Shown here in pieces: positions 46,733-55,446 of a DNA stretch of 64,000 nucleotides. The position numbers and the translations under genes are program-made. The notes beneath the pieces were generated by a model. It ran no database searches, was not told where the DNA came from, and saw only the letters and a list, made by a program, of their open reading frames with translations. Position 1 is the stretch's first letter, and the number at the start of each line of letters is the position of its first letter. Origin of the DNA: Flavobacterium sp. HSC-61S13 (lineage in GTDB: Bacteria > Bacteroidota > Bacteroidia > Flavobacteriales > Flavobacteriaceae); contig NZ_JALJZV010000011.1 of NCBI RefSeq assembly GCF_024171535.1, positions 1 to 64,000 on the forward strand, read 5' to 3'.

Positions 46733-46758
46733 ACATTGTATTCAAAATTCCGGAAAAC

Positions 46759-46935
46759 ATGTTTGAATTTCAACAGTATTTAGGTTTCATAGTTGCCATG
46801 GGCGTCCTTACATTAGGGTTCTGGTTAATGATTTTTTTAGTGGGTTTCGTACAGTATTGGGCTGGCGGAGCAGTTATCGAACTAATTAAAGAGAAGAAAG
46901 CTAAAAAAAGAGAAGCGCAAGAACAAATTAAATAA
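46759..46935 (+). CDS. 58-residue single-span membrane protein
   Basis: 58 residues: one hydrophobic stretch (about 8-34, containing GFIVAMGVLTLGFWLMIFL) and a strongly basic and acidic tail (IKEKKAKKREAQEQIK). It has its own exact promoter box and an excellent terminator, which supports a real gene despite its size. I do not recognise a family. Confidence 0.65.
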   Translation: MFEFQQYLGFIVAMGVLTLGFWLMIFLVGFVQYWAGGAVIELIKEKKAKKREAQEQIK

Positions 46936-46953
46936 TTTGATTGCTTGATTAAA

Positions 46954-46983
46954 AAAAGGGAACCCAATGGGTTCCCTTTTTAT
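46954..46983 (+). terminator. Intrinsic terminator after the 58-residue gene
   Basis: Perfect 12-bp stem AAAAGGGAACCC/GGGTTCCCTTTT, loop AAT, followed by T. Confidence 0.9.
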
Positions 46984-46995
46984 TTTAGTCTTAAT

Positions 46996-47040
46996 TCGGG
47001 AATCGGATCTGTTCACTACGAACATCGATCCGATTCCCGA
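46996..47040. repeat. Long hairpin between two genes, not a terminator
   Basis: TCGGGAATCGGATC pairs over 14 bp with GATCCGATTCCCGA, and an inner TGTTC/GAACA stem continues it across a 2-base bulge, with loop ACTAC. No T-run lies on either strand. It is 3' of the outer-membrane gene and directly after a terminator. Confidence 0.8.
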
Positions 47041-47062
47041 TTACTAGTTATTGACCACTCTA

Positions 47063-49531
47063 TTAAGCTCCAATCATTTCTCCAGAATCACCCTCTCCAC
47101 TTTTTGGAGCGAATTTTTGCTTCTCGGTTTTCTTTTGATTAAAGCGATAGGTAAAGGACAGATTGATCTGACGCCCTCTCCATTGCATCTCGCTAAACGA
47201 GTTAGACTGTGGTAAATGAATTTCTGTTTCTCTTTTTCTCGAGTTGAAAAGATCACTCACATTCAACGAAAGCGTACCGTTATCCTTAAAAATATCTTTG
47301 CTTAGAGCCATGTTTGCAGACAAGTTGGCTTTAATCATTCCTTGAGCGGTTTCCTCTCTAGCGCGATACATACCATTCATCTGCCAATCTATTTTATAAG
47401 GTAGAGTCACTCTCGAAGTTATTCTGGTAAACCAAGAATACGAAGTATTGTCAAAATTTTGGGTTTCTTGTTTTCCGTCAAAGTCGGTAAAAGTGTAGTC
47501 TCCTTGTGTTTCTTTTCTAAAGAAATTAAAATTACCGTTTAGTCTCCACCATTTAAAAGGGGTAGCATTAACTGTAAATTCAAAACCATAACGGTATTCC
47601 GTGGCTAAGTTGATAGGAGAGCTAACGGTAATCGGTGTTCCATTGGCTGTCGTTCCATTAATTCTCTTAACAAATTGAAAAGCATCGTCTGTTACATTAA
47701 CATAGGCGGAAGTACTCAATGTGAATCCGGTCCAACGTTGCATATACCCCAAGTCAAAAGCATTGGTCATCGCAGGATCTAAATCTGGATTACCTTGAAA
47801 AAAATTGATATCACTCGAATAGTTGGAGAATGGATTTAAGAAAAATCCTCTTGGACGATTGACCCTTTTACTGTAACTCAAAGTAAGGTTGCTCGAAGGG
47901 GAGAATTCATAACTCAAGAAGGCACTAGGGAAAAAATTATTGTATTTTTTGTTGTTGTAATCTTGAGTAATCAATTGGTTGACATCGACATTGGTGTCTT
48001 CAAATCGAAGACCTAACATATAGCTAAATCGATTGACTTTACTGCCAAATTGTGCGTATAAAGCATTGACTTTTTCTTTGTATTCCAAAGTATTGGTCAG
48101 GTTTATATTATTGACCCATTGGGAATTATTGTAATTGTCTAGGGCAAAGACCGTTTCTAAGGTGGAGAAATTACCTAAATAACCCGCTTCGAATTTCGAA
48201 TCTTCTCCTATAGGTAAAACATAATCTGCTTGAAGGTAGTTTCTATCAACTTTTTCGTTGTTTAAAGTGCGCTCTAAAGAAAAGTGATCTTGCAGTTGAA
48301 TTTGATCTTTTATCATCGAGTTGTCAAGATCTTTATCTGCCGATACCGTACCGCTAACAGTAAGTTTATGACCGTCTTTTTTAAAGTTTTTCTCAAAAGT
48401 TGTGGTGTATTCAATACTCTCTCTCGATCCGTCTTTATCCTCATCACGCGTACGAGCATAATCGAATAAGCGGTCCTTATCGAAATAATTATAATAAATG
48501 GTGTTAGGGCTGTTGATGTTATTTTTGCTTAAAGTAACAGCATTGGTCCAAGTAAAGGATTTGGTTAAAAACCATTCTAAGCCAAAATTGATATTATAAC
48601 CTTCGCGTTCTCTGGTGCTTGGTTTGGATTCGTCTATATATTGACGAGGTAGACCGGTCAGTGGGTCTAAATATTCGGAATTATTAATCATGCTACCTTT
48701 GCTTTTGGAATGGTTATATCCCGCATTGGTATACATATTATAGTTTTCACTTCTGAAATTGACGTTACCATTTAAACCGTAGTTCATTGGATCACCCACG
48801 CTACCGGTTAAACTGCCGTTGATTCCTTGTGCTTTACCTTTTCTCAATACGATATTAATAATACCTGCACCACCTTCGGCTTCGTATCGCGCTGATGGAT
48901 TCGTTATTACCTCTACTTTCTCGATAGATTCTGCAGAAAGTATTTTCATGGCCTCTGCAATATTACTGGCTAATCCAGTTGGTTTTCCATCAATTAAAAC
49001 TTTGACGTTTTCATTCCCTCTCAAACTAACTGTTCCGTCAACATCAACACTGACAGAAGGTACGTTGTCCAATACATCACTAGCTGTTCCGCCTTTGACG
49101 ATCATGTCCTGACCTACGTTATAGACCTTTTTATCGAGTTTTATTTCGACTGTTGATCGTTCGGCAATAATATTCACTTCTGCTAAAGTTTGCGAATCCA
49201 CAACAATTTTCTGTTCTCCAATAGAGGTGTTTTTGGATACGGAAATCGAATTAATCTCTATGGTTTTAAAACCTAAAAAATCGATTTTTAAATAATAATC
49301 ACCTTGAGGTACTTCAAATTCAAATTTACCTTTCGCATCGGTCATACCTCCAGAAACTATAGAAGCGTCGGCTTTATTTTGCGCATATACACTTGCGTAT
49401 TCCAAGGGCTGATTAGTCGCAGCCTCAATAACACTACCCGATAGAGTGAATTCTTTAGGTTTGGTTTGTGCGATTGCTGTTACTGAGGTAAACAGAAACA
49501 ATACAAACCATAAAGTCATGAATTTTTTCAT
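47063..49531 (-). CDS. Outer-membrane beta-barrel protein, TonB-receptor-like
   Basis: About 822 residues; ATG 49531 gives a compact signal peptide (MKKFMTLWFVLFLF..., cut near AIAQT), and ATG 49540 is also possible. A carboxypeptidase-regulatory domain spans about 30-110 (LSGSVIEAATNQPLEYASVYA); a plug-like domain follows at about 115-230 (VNIIAERSTVEIKLDKKVY and IEKVEVITNPSARYEAEGGA), then a barrel ending in a tail rich in Lys and Glu. This matches the OMP_b-brl_3 family. Ligand unknown. It stands alone. Confidence 0.85.
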   Translation of the reverse strand: MKKFMTLWFVLFLFTSVTAIAQTKPKEFTLSGSVIEAATNQPLEYASVYAQNKADASIVSGGMTDAKGKFEFEVPQGDYYLKIDFLGFKTIEINSISVSKNTSIGEQKIVVDSQTLAEVNIIAERSTVEIKLDKKVYNVGQDMIVKGGTASDVLDNVPSVSVDVDGTVSLRGNENVKVLIDGKPTGLASNIAEAMKILSAESIEKVEVITNPSARYEAEGGAGIINIVLRKGKAQGINGSLTGSVGDPMNYGLNGNVNFRSENYNMYTNAGYNHSKSKGSMINNSEYLDPLTGLPRQYIDESKPSTREREGYNINFGLEWFLTKSFTWTNAVTLSKNNINSPNTIYYNYFDKDRLFDYARTRDEDKDGSRESIEYTTTFEKNFKKDGHKLTVSGTVSADKDLDNSMIKDQIQLQDHFSLERTLNNEKVDRNYLQADYVLPIGEDSKFEAGYLGNFSTLETVFALDNYNNSQWVNNINLTNTLEYKEKVNALYAQFGSKVNRFSYMLGLRFEDTNVDVNQLITQDYNNKKYNNFFPSAFLSYEFSPSSNLTLSYSKRVNRPRGFFLNPFSNYSSDINFFQGNPDLDPAMTNAFDLGYMQRWTGFTLSTSAYVNVTDDAFQFVKRINGTTANGTPITVSSPINLATEYRYGFEFTVNATPFKWWRLNGNFNFFRKETQGDYTFTDFDGKQETQNFDNTSYSWFTRITSRVTLPYKIDWQMNGMYRAREETAQGMIKANLSANMALSKDIFKDNGTLSLNVSDLFNSRKRETEIHLPQSNSFSEMQWRGRQINLSFTYRFNQKKTEKQKFAPKSGEGDSGEMIGA

Positions 49532-49612
49532 TATAGTCATTAGTTAGTTTACAAGTTAGACTATAAATCGGGCAGTAGGTTTAATGAGGAATTGTTAATA
49601 TTATATTAAATG

Positions 49613-49954
49613 CTAGAGAATCTCCTCGATTTTTTCGGTTGGACGTGCAATTACGGCGCGATCGCCATTCACGACTATAGGGCGTTCGATTAATTTAGGA
49701 TAGAGTGACAGCGCCTCAATAATTTCTTCTTCCGACAAATTCGCTGTTGCAAATTTCTCCTTCCAAATACTTTCTTTTGTTCGAACCAATTCTATGGCGG
49801 GTATATTGAGTTTTGCGAGAAGTACTCGAATCTCAGCAGTAGAAAGTGGCGTGCTTAAATATTTTATAACATCGTATTCCATACCGCGATTTTCTAGATA
49901 AGCCAGCCCTTCTCTCGATTTACTGCATTGTGAATTATGATAGATTGTAATCAT
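49613..49954 (-). CDS. arsC: ArsC-family (glutaredoxin-dependent arsenate reductase-like) protein
   Basis: 113 residues with the N-terminal NSQCSKSREG active-site Cys, then a segment LVRTKE and the RPIVVN strand that binds the thiol partner. Members reduce arsenate using glutathione or glutaredoxin, but related proteins (Spx/YffB) have other roles. No ars operon genes are near, so arsenic resistance is not certain. Confidence 0.8.
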   Translation of the reverse strand: MITIYHNSQCSKSREGLAYLENRGMEYDVIKYLSTPLSTAEIRVLLAKLNIPAIELVRTKESIWKEKFATANLSEEEIIEALSLYPKLIERPIVVNGDRAVIARPTEKIEEIL

Positions 49955-50004
49955 TTTTTTAGTTCAATTTATAGATTATATTTTTAAATAAAGGTAACTT
50001 AGTA

Positions 50005-50037
50005 CAAAAATAACGGATAATGAATTACATCGAGCAA
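50005..50037 (-). promoter_or_regulatory. Promoter of arsC
   Basis: On the minus strand TATTTTTG (50005-50012) lies 22 bases from TTG (50035-50037), a good Bacteroidota promoter. It overlaps the start of the divergent CPBP gene. Confidence 0.5.
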
Positions 50038-50934
50038 CTTCTAAAAACACCAGTATCCAAAAAACTTTGGTTATACCTTCCTTTTAGTGTTTTTTTTATA
50101 GGAATTTTTGTTTTTAATTGGGTGTTCTTGCAATTTAATGATATAGATAGTGGAGCGCTCATTGCTCGCAATATAGAGTTGTATGGCAAAAATATCAATT
50201 TTTTGCAGACTATATTGCCGATATCCTCTTTCTTTTTTGTGTTGATTTTATGGGTGCGGGTGGTACAGAAGCAGTCGTTATTGAGCTTGATCACGGCTCG
50301 TAAAAAAGTTGATTGGAAGAGAATTGCTTTCTCCTTTGCGGTTTGGGCTGCTATAACCTTGTTGATTTTCTTTTATAGTTTATACAGTGAACCAGAAAAT
50401 TTCAAGTGGAATTTTGATTGGGCGGCATTTTTACCTTTTTTATTAATGGCATTAGTTTTGATTCCTTTACAGACAAGCTTTGAGGAATTGTTTATGCGCG
50501 GATATCTGATGCAAGGTATCGGTTTAGCTAGTAAAAGCCGGTTTATGGCACTAGTTACGACCTCCTTTATATTTGGAATGATGCATATATCCAATCCGGA
50601 AGTGGGACAAATCGGGTATTATATCTTGATTTATTATATAGGAACGGGAGTCTTTTTGGGGATTATTACCCTAATGGACGACGGTTTGGAACTCGCTTTG
50701 GGGTTTCATGCCGCAAATAATTTGATTGGAGCATTATTAGTGACATCGAATTGGACGGCATTTCAGACCAATTCTCTATTTGTAGAATTGAGTTCACCCA
50801 AAGATTCCTTGTCGTTAATTACGGTGCTGACTCAGGTAGGTATAGTATTGCCTTTGTTGTTGTTGCTTTTTGCCAAAGTCTATCGTTGGAAGGATTGGCG
50901 TAATAGATTAATGGGAAAAGTAGTTGAAGTGTAA
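50020..50934 (+). CDS. CPBP intramembrane glutamic endopeptidase
   Basis: 304 residues with eight or so hydrophobic segments. The catalytic motifs are the EE pair in SFEELFMRGYLMQ, then FGMMHIS and HAANNLIG, all inside helices. CPBP proteases cleave within membranes; roles range from prenyl-protein processing to bacteriocin immunity. It lies 196 bp upstream of menE, a neighbourhood I recall from other flavobacteria. Confidence 0.85.
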   Translation: MNYIEQLLKTPVSKKLWLYLPFSVFFIGIFVFNWVFLQFNDIDSGALIARNIELYGKNINFLQTILPISSFFFVLILWVRVVQKQSLLSLITARKKVDWKRIAFSFAVWAAITLLIFFYSLYSEPENFKWNFDWAAFLPFLLMALVLIPLQTSFEELFMRGYLMQGIGLASKSRFMALVTTSFIFGMMHISNPEVGQIGYYILIYYIGTGVFLGIITLMDDGLELALGFHAANNLIGALLVTSNWTAFQTNSLFVELSSPKDSLSLITVLTQVGIVLPLLLLLFAKVYRWKDWRNRLMGKVVEV

Positions 50935-50950
50935 AAATCAATAATTAGGC

Positions 50951-51134
50951 AATCGCTCATATAAAATTGTTTGTTGCAAATAATTACCGCTAAGGAAAGG
51001 CGATACCATAAGACCTTAATGTAAAATAAAATCTGCTTATGACATCGCCACTATAAGATCATTTGTTGCAAACAAATACTGCTAAGGAAAGGCGATACCA
51101 TAAGACCTTAATTTAAAATAAAATCTGCTTATGA
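50951..51134 (+). repeat. 92-bp tandem duplication covering the menE leader and start codon
   Basis: Copy 1 is 50951-51042, copy 2 51043-51134, offset exactly 92, about 85% identical by eye and nearly perfect over CTAAGGAAAGGCGATACCAT and the stretch after it. Copy 2 ends in the menE ATG; copy 1 ends in an equivalent ATG (51039) that opens a 5-codon ORF (MTSPL, stop). Confidence 0.85.
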
Positions 51135-52171
51135 AAAGTTATGAAATACACCCGAATTTTAGATTAAACGGAAAGAAAATGGATCAGGATCAATTGTGTC
51201 ATTTAGCTTTTGATTTGATTCAAGATGGAGAGCCTTATCAAAAGGACTTGGGACAGTTGATTTTACAGTGGTTTGATTTTAACAAGAGCATCCTGTTGAT
51301 GACTTCGGGTACTACTGGAGAAGCCAAGGGCATTTCAATTAAGAAAAAGGCTATGGTCAATTCGGCTAAAGCTACGGGAGCTTACTTTAAATTGATGCCA
51401 GGTGATCGTGCGCTATTGTGTTTATCTACCCGCTATATAGGAGGTAAAATGATGGTGATTCGCGCTTTGACTCTAGGACTAGAATTGGATGTGGTTGCAC
51501 CGAGTGCTGCACCCTTATTAAACAATAAGGAAATTTATGATTTTGTTGCGATGGTACCGTTGCAAGTTGAAAATTCTTTGGAAGAGCTGGATAAAGTTAA
51601 AACCATTATAATAGGAGGAGCGCAGGTTAACAATAAGTTAGCGGAAAAGTTACAAAACTTGGATACTGCGGTATTCGAAACTTATGGAATGACTGAAACG
51701 GTAAGTCATATTGCTGCAAAAAAAATAGGTGAACCCTATTTTACCGTTTTACCTAAAGTGAATATATATGCTGATGAACGCGGTTGTTTAGTGATCAATG
51801 CACCAAAAGTAGCTGAAGAGGTTTTGGTAACTAACGATTTGGTTGAGGTAATTAGTGACCACGAATTCAAATGGTTGGGACGTATAGATAATGTGGTGAA
51901 CAGCGGTGGAATTAAACTTTTTCCTGAGCAAATAGAATCAAAACTGATTGGTTATATTCCATCTCGATTTTTTGTAATTGGAAAAAAAGACGAACTATTG
52001 GGAGAAAAACTTATTTTAGTTATTGAAAGTGAGCCTTATCCACTGCAAGAGGATCTTTTTAATTCCCTATCTAAATATGAAAAACCCAAAGAAGTTTTTT
52101 TTGTTGAAAAAATTGAGGAAACCGTAACGGGTAAAATGCTGAGAAAGCAGACGCTGTTAAGTTTGGGCTAA
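51131..52171 (+). CDS. menE: o-Succinylbenzoate-CoA ligase (short type)
   Basis: 346 residues. The AMP-binding signature is MTSGTTGEAKGISIKKKA; later blocks are ETYGMTETVSHIA and WLGRIDNVVNSGGIKLFPE, with the closing GKMLRK lysine. The length is typical of the short MenE of Bacteroidota, and the CPBP neighbour fits. The enzyme activates o-succinylbenzoate in menaquinone synthesis. The 5' region is duplicated (see the 92-bp repeat). Confidence 0.85.
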   Translation: MKSYEIHPNFRLNGKKMDQDQLCHLAFDLIQDGEPYQKDLGQLILQWFDFNKSILLMTSGTTGEAKGISIKKKAMVNSAKATGAYFKLMPGDRALLCLSTRYIGGKMMVIRALTLGLELDVVAPSAAPLLNNKEIYDFVAMVPLQVENSLEELDKVKTIIIGGAQVNNKLAEKLQNLDTAVFETYGMTETVSHIAAKKIGEPYFTVLPKVNIYADERGCLVINAPKVAEEVLVTNDLVEVISDHEFKWLGRIDNVVNSGGIKLFPEQIESKLIGYIPSRFFVIGKKDELLGEKLILVIESEPYPLQEDLFNSLSKYEKPKEVFFVEKIEETVTGKMLRKQTLLSLG

Positions 52172-52187
52172 TCTATAATTGAGGCAA

Positions 52188-52757
52188 ATGAAAAAACAGA
52201 TCCGCGATTATTTTGAGCATATTCATTCGATGAGTGATGCGGACTGGGAACTCTTTTCATCAAAATTGGTTAAACAGCGTTTCTCGAAGAGAGCTATTTT
52301 AATTGATAGTGGGCAAGTAGAAGATTATCTTTCCTTTGTCGAAAAGGGAAGTATTCGGATTTTCAGTTCAAACGAAGAAAAAGAACATACGTTGGGTTTT
52401 GTTTTTGAAAACGAGTTTTGTTGTGCTTATGATTCTTTTCTAACGAGATCGCCGGTGGAATATCGAATAGAAACCCTAACAGCGGTTGAATTATGGAGAA
52501 TCAGTTATCTGGATTTACAAGAATTATATCAAACAACAGTGATCGGTAATTTACTCGGACGACATATAGCGGAAATGCTTTTTATTAAAAAAGCCCGGCG
52601 TGAACGCAGTCTTCTTATGGAAACTGCAGAACAACGTTATATAAACCTTTTTCTGGAAAAAAGGCAATGGATAAAAACCATTCCCTTAAAATTTTTAGCG
52701 TCGTATATCGGGGTTACTCCACAGGCTTTAAGTCGAATTAGAAAGCGAATTTCTTAA
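52188..52757 (+). CDS. Crp/Fnr family transcriptional regulator
   Basis: 189 residues from ATG 52188 (a TTG at 52179 is less likely). A cyclic-nucleotide-binding-like beta domain (about 25-110) and a C-terminal winged helix with the recognition helix in IGVTPQALSRIRKRI. No Cys cluster for an iron-sulfur centre is seen, so it is not a classic Fnr. It starts 16 bp after menE. Confidence 0.85.
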   Translation: MKKQIRDYFEHIHSMSDADWELFSSKLVKQRFSKRAILIDSGQVEDYLSFVEKGSIRIFSSNEEKEHTLGFVFENEFCCAYDSFLTRSPVEYRIETLTAVELWRISYLDLQELYQTTVIGNLLGRHIAEMLFIKKARRERSLLMETAEQRYINLFLEKRQWIKTIPLKFLASYIGVTPQALSRIRKRIS

Positions 52758-52807
52758 CTTAGGTTTATTTCATAGCTAAGGTTTAGGTGTTATTTTTAAT
52801 AAAAAAA

Positions 52808-53275
52808 ATGGTAGCACTTTTTATCTTGTTAGGAGTTTTTTCGATAAGCCTTTTATACTTAAAAGTTTTTGGGAGGCATTTTAATTATGCTGTAGCTGCT
52901 CGACTTGCGTTAACTGTTATGCTGTTGTTTACCGCAATGACACATTTTGTGTATACAAGTGGTATGCAATTGATGGTGCCCAATTGGATTCCCTTTAAAA
53001 AATCAGTCGTCTTAATAAGCGGTTTTATAGAAATTGCTTTTGCGATAGCCATCTGTATTCGACAGCTGAGAAAAATAGCCGCTTGGAGTTTGATCGCTTT
53101 TTTGATAATGATCTTACCGGCCAATATTTGGGCCTCGATGATGCAGGTTGATTTTCAAAAGGCAACTCATTTAGGGCTAGGTATCGAGTATTTATGGTTC
53201 CGAATACCGTTGCAGCTTTTTTTTATTGGATGGACGTATGGATGTTGTCTATCTAAGAAATCGAGTGTGTTATAA
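52808..53275 (+). CDS. DoxX-like four-helix membrane protein
   Basis: 155 residues from ATG 52808; a GTG at 52787 is an alternative. Four hydrophobic helices, with the sequence MLLFTAMTHFVYTSGMQ (first signature) and SGFIEIAFAIAICIRQLRKIA, fit the DoxX/DoxD-like family. Function in bacteria is poorly known. It follows the Crp-type regulator by 50 bp, so it may be its target. Confidence 0.7.
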   Translation: MVALFILLGVFSISLLYLKVFGRHFNYAVAARLALTVMLLFTAMTHFVYTSGMQLMVPNWIPFKKSVVLISGFIEIAFAIAICIRQLRKIAAWSLIAFLIMILPANIWASMMQVDFQKATHLGLGIEYLWFRIPLQLFFIGWTYGCCLSKKSSVL

Positions 53276-53289
53276 ATTTCACATGTCCT

Positions 53290-54189
53290 TTAAGAGATGC
53301 TTAATATCTGGTTCATAGGATTGTTGATTTTCCCTTCTTGATACCCTAGATCCCACCATGCTTTCATTTGTTCGGGATTGAAAATCAAGGAATTTGTTGT
53401 GAGTTGGGTAGGTGGATGATAAAAATTTAAAGAAATACTTCGATTTAGTCCCTCTAGTTTACCTAAAGCAACATTATCGATAGCGATTTGATTGAGCATA
53501 AACTCAAAAACGCGCGATGTCAATACAAAAGCGTTTTTAATGGGCGCTTTAGTTTGCGTATCGTTCTTTAATACAATCACATCAATTTCAGTGGCCCCTT
53601 TTAAAATAGCTTGATATATGGGTATGAGATCACCCATACCGCCATCGGCATAGTCAAAATTGTTTTTGTTGACCAAACTCATAAACGGCACCATAGATGT
53701 GGAGGCCCATACCCAGTCACAATAATCTTCGTATTCACAGTCCCGAGCATTTTTATATTCAACACTCATAGTGCTGAGATTGGATACCGTTACAAGTACA
53801 TCTTTGTTAGACTGTTTGATTTGGTTAAAATCATTGACGGTCATGGTATCGGCGATTAACCGCCGTAAATTGTTGCTTTCGCCGAAAGTTTTTTTGCCTT
53901 TAAGCATGGTTGTTAATACTCCGAGATGGTTGATCCGTGTTTTAAAAACACCGTTCTTCTCACTAATTATAAACGGAGAGATATTAAAAATATCCTTTTG
54001 ATTCACATTGGTGAATACCTGTTTCAATTTTGCAGTTTGTCCTATAGACAATAACGGCACTAAAAGGCTACCGGTAGAACTGCCAATTAAAATTTGATAG
54101 TCTTGCTTTTTTTCCTGAATAAGATATTCAGCCAGTCCTCCTGCAAAAGCACCTTTACTACCACCACCTGAAATTACTAATGCCCGCAT
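53290..54189 (-). CDS. Patatin-like phospholipase
   Basis: 299 residues. The three signature parts are present: oxyanion loop SGGGSKGAFAGG (about 8-18), nucleophile Ser in IGSSTGSL (GxSxG), and the Asp of DGGMGD (about 178). No signal peptide, so it is cytoplasmic or membrane-associated. Such enzymes release fatty acids from phospholipids. It is convergent with the DoxX-like gene, 15 bp apart. Confidence 0.85.
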   Translation of the reverse strand: MRALVISGGGSKGAFAGGLAEYLIQEKKQDYQILIGSSTGSLLVPLLSIGQTAKLKQVFTNVNQKDIFNISPFIISEKNGVFKTRINHLGVLTTMLKGKKTFGESNNLRRLIADTMTVNDFNQIKQSNKDVLVTVSNLSTMSVEYKNARDCEYEDYCDWVWASTSMVPFMSLVNKNNFDYADGGMGDLIPIYQAILKGATEIDVIVLKNDTQTKAPIKNAFVLTSRVFEFMLNQIAIDNVALGKLEGLNRSISLNFYHPPTQLTTNSLIFNPEQMKAWWDLGYQEGKINNPMNQILSIS

Positions 54190-54417
54190 TGTGAAAGAAA
54201 TGGATTAACTGTTTCGCTTACCTCCAATAAAAGTGGAGCTTTTTTATAATACTAAAAATACCTATAAAAAGCTTGGTAAAATATTTAAGGGCAAGTTTTT
54301 TTTAGTCTCAGTGGAGTTTATGGTTCATTTAAGCAGGAGGCTTACAAATGCGATGCGATTCAGCTATAAAAAAACCCGAAATAAAGTATTTCAGGTTAAA
54401 ATCTAAATGGATTTCTT

Positions 54418-55176
54418 TTATTTTTTCAGCACCACACGTTCTGGAAAATCAGTAATGATTCCATCTACTTTTAGATCGATTAAACGGTTGATATCAGAAA
54501 CCTCATTGATGGTCCAAGGATAAATTTTAAATCCGGCATCGTGAATCTCTTTAACGGTATCGGACCACATAAACTTATAGTAAGGATTGATCGCTGTAGC
54601 ATGAATTTTCTTTCCAAATTCGATGGCTTTAGCCGGAGCTTCCGCAGTGAGTACAGCTATAGACGCTGGATTGGGTTGTTGTGAGAAAATTTCAAGCTCG
54701 TTCCAACGGAAGCTAGAGATAATAAAATCAGCATTGTCCCAACCTTTTTTCTTAAAATCTGCTATAACCTTGTAGGTGTCTAAAGCGGTATTCGTTCCTT
54801 TGAGTTCGATGTTTAAAACAACCTTGCGGTCAATGCGTTTAATCACTTCTTGAAGCGTAGGGATTTTGTATTTTCCTTCGACTAAGATGCCGTTTAATTC
54901 CGAATAAGTAAAATCTTCAATCCTTCCTTTCCCGTTGGTAACGCGATCTAAGGTTTCATCGTGAAAAACCATTAATTCACCACTTTTTATTTTGTAAACG
55001 TCGATTTCAATCATGTCTACTTTAAGTTCTAAGGCTTTATCGATAGACTCTAGGGTGTTTTCTGCGACATGACCTTTCGCTCCACGGTGACCAATAACGA
55101 GAATTTTTTGCGCGTAAGTTGTTGATGTAATCATAGTAAACATTAAGAGGCTAGTAAAAATAAGTTTTATTCGCAT
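54418..55176 (-). CDS. Glycerophosphodiester phosphodiesterase
   Basis: 252 residues from ATG 55176; a start at 55209 would add 11 residues before the signal peptide. The signal peptide ends near TTYAQK. Catalytic and metal sites are visible: GHRGAKGHVAENT, then MIEIDVYK and VFHDETLDR. It hydrolyses glycerophosphodiesters to glycerol-3-phosphate and an alcohol in the periplasm. Its neighbour is a patatin phospholipase, and the two could work in sequence on lipids. Confidence 0.9.
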   Translation of the reverse strand: MRIKLIFTSLLMFTMITSTTYAQKILVIGHRGAKGHVAENTLESIDKALELKVDMIEIDVYKIKSGELMVFHDETLDRVTNGKGRIEDFTYSELNGILVEGKYKIPTLQEVIKRIDRKVVLNIELKGTNTALDTYKVIADFKKKGWDNADFIISSFRWNELEIFSQQPNPASIAVLTAEAPAKAIEFGKKIHATAINPYYKFMWSDTVKEIHDAGFKIYPWTINEVSDINRLIDLKVDGIITDFPERVVLKK

Positions 55177-55446
55177 ACCAATATAAGAATTAGGGTTTAT
55201 AAAAAGCAAAGGAAGCTACTCTATGTTTTTATGAGCTTAAGCAGTCGTTAGGTTTTCGTTAAATAAATAGAACTGTTTTAAAAATTGTAAAATGATATTT
55301 TTATGGGCAAAACGCTAGTTAATAGTTTTTTACGTTTTTTTATTACGCAGTAAAATCGTTTGGATTATTTAAACGTTTCATCATTTTAAAAGTATATTAC
55401 CGTAACCTTGCCCGAGTAGTTTTGTCAAAACTTTAACAACGATAAA

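Noticed and set aside
46770..46967. 65-residue minus-strand ORF opposite the 58-residue gene
   Set aside because: It runs into the terminator hairpin and lacks a promoter; the plus-strand frame has both.
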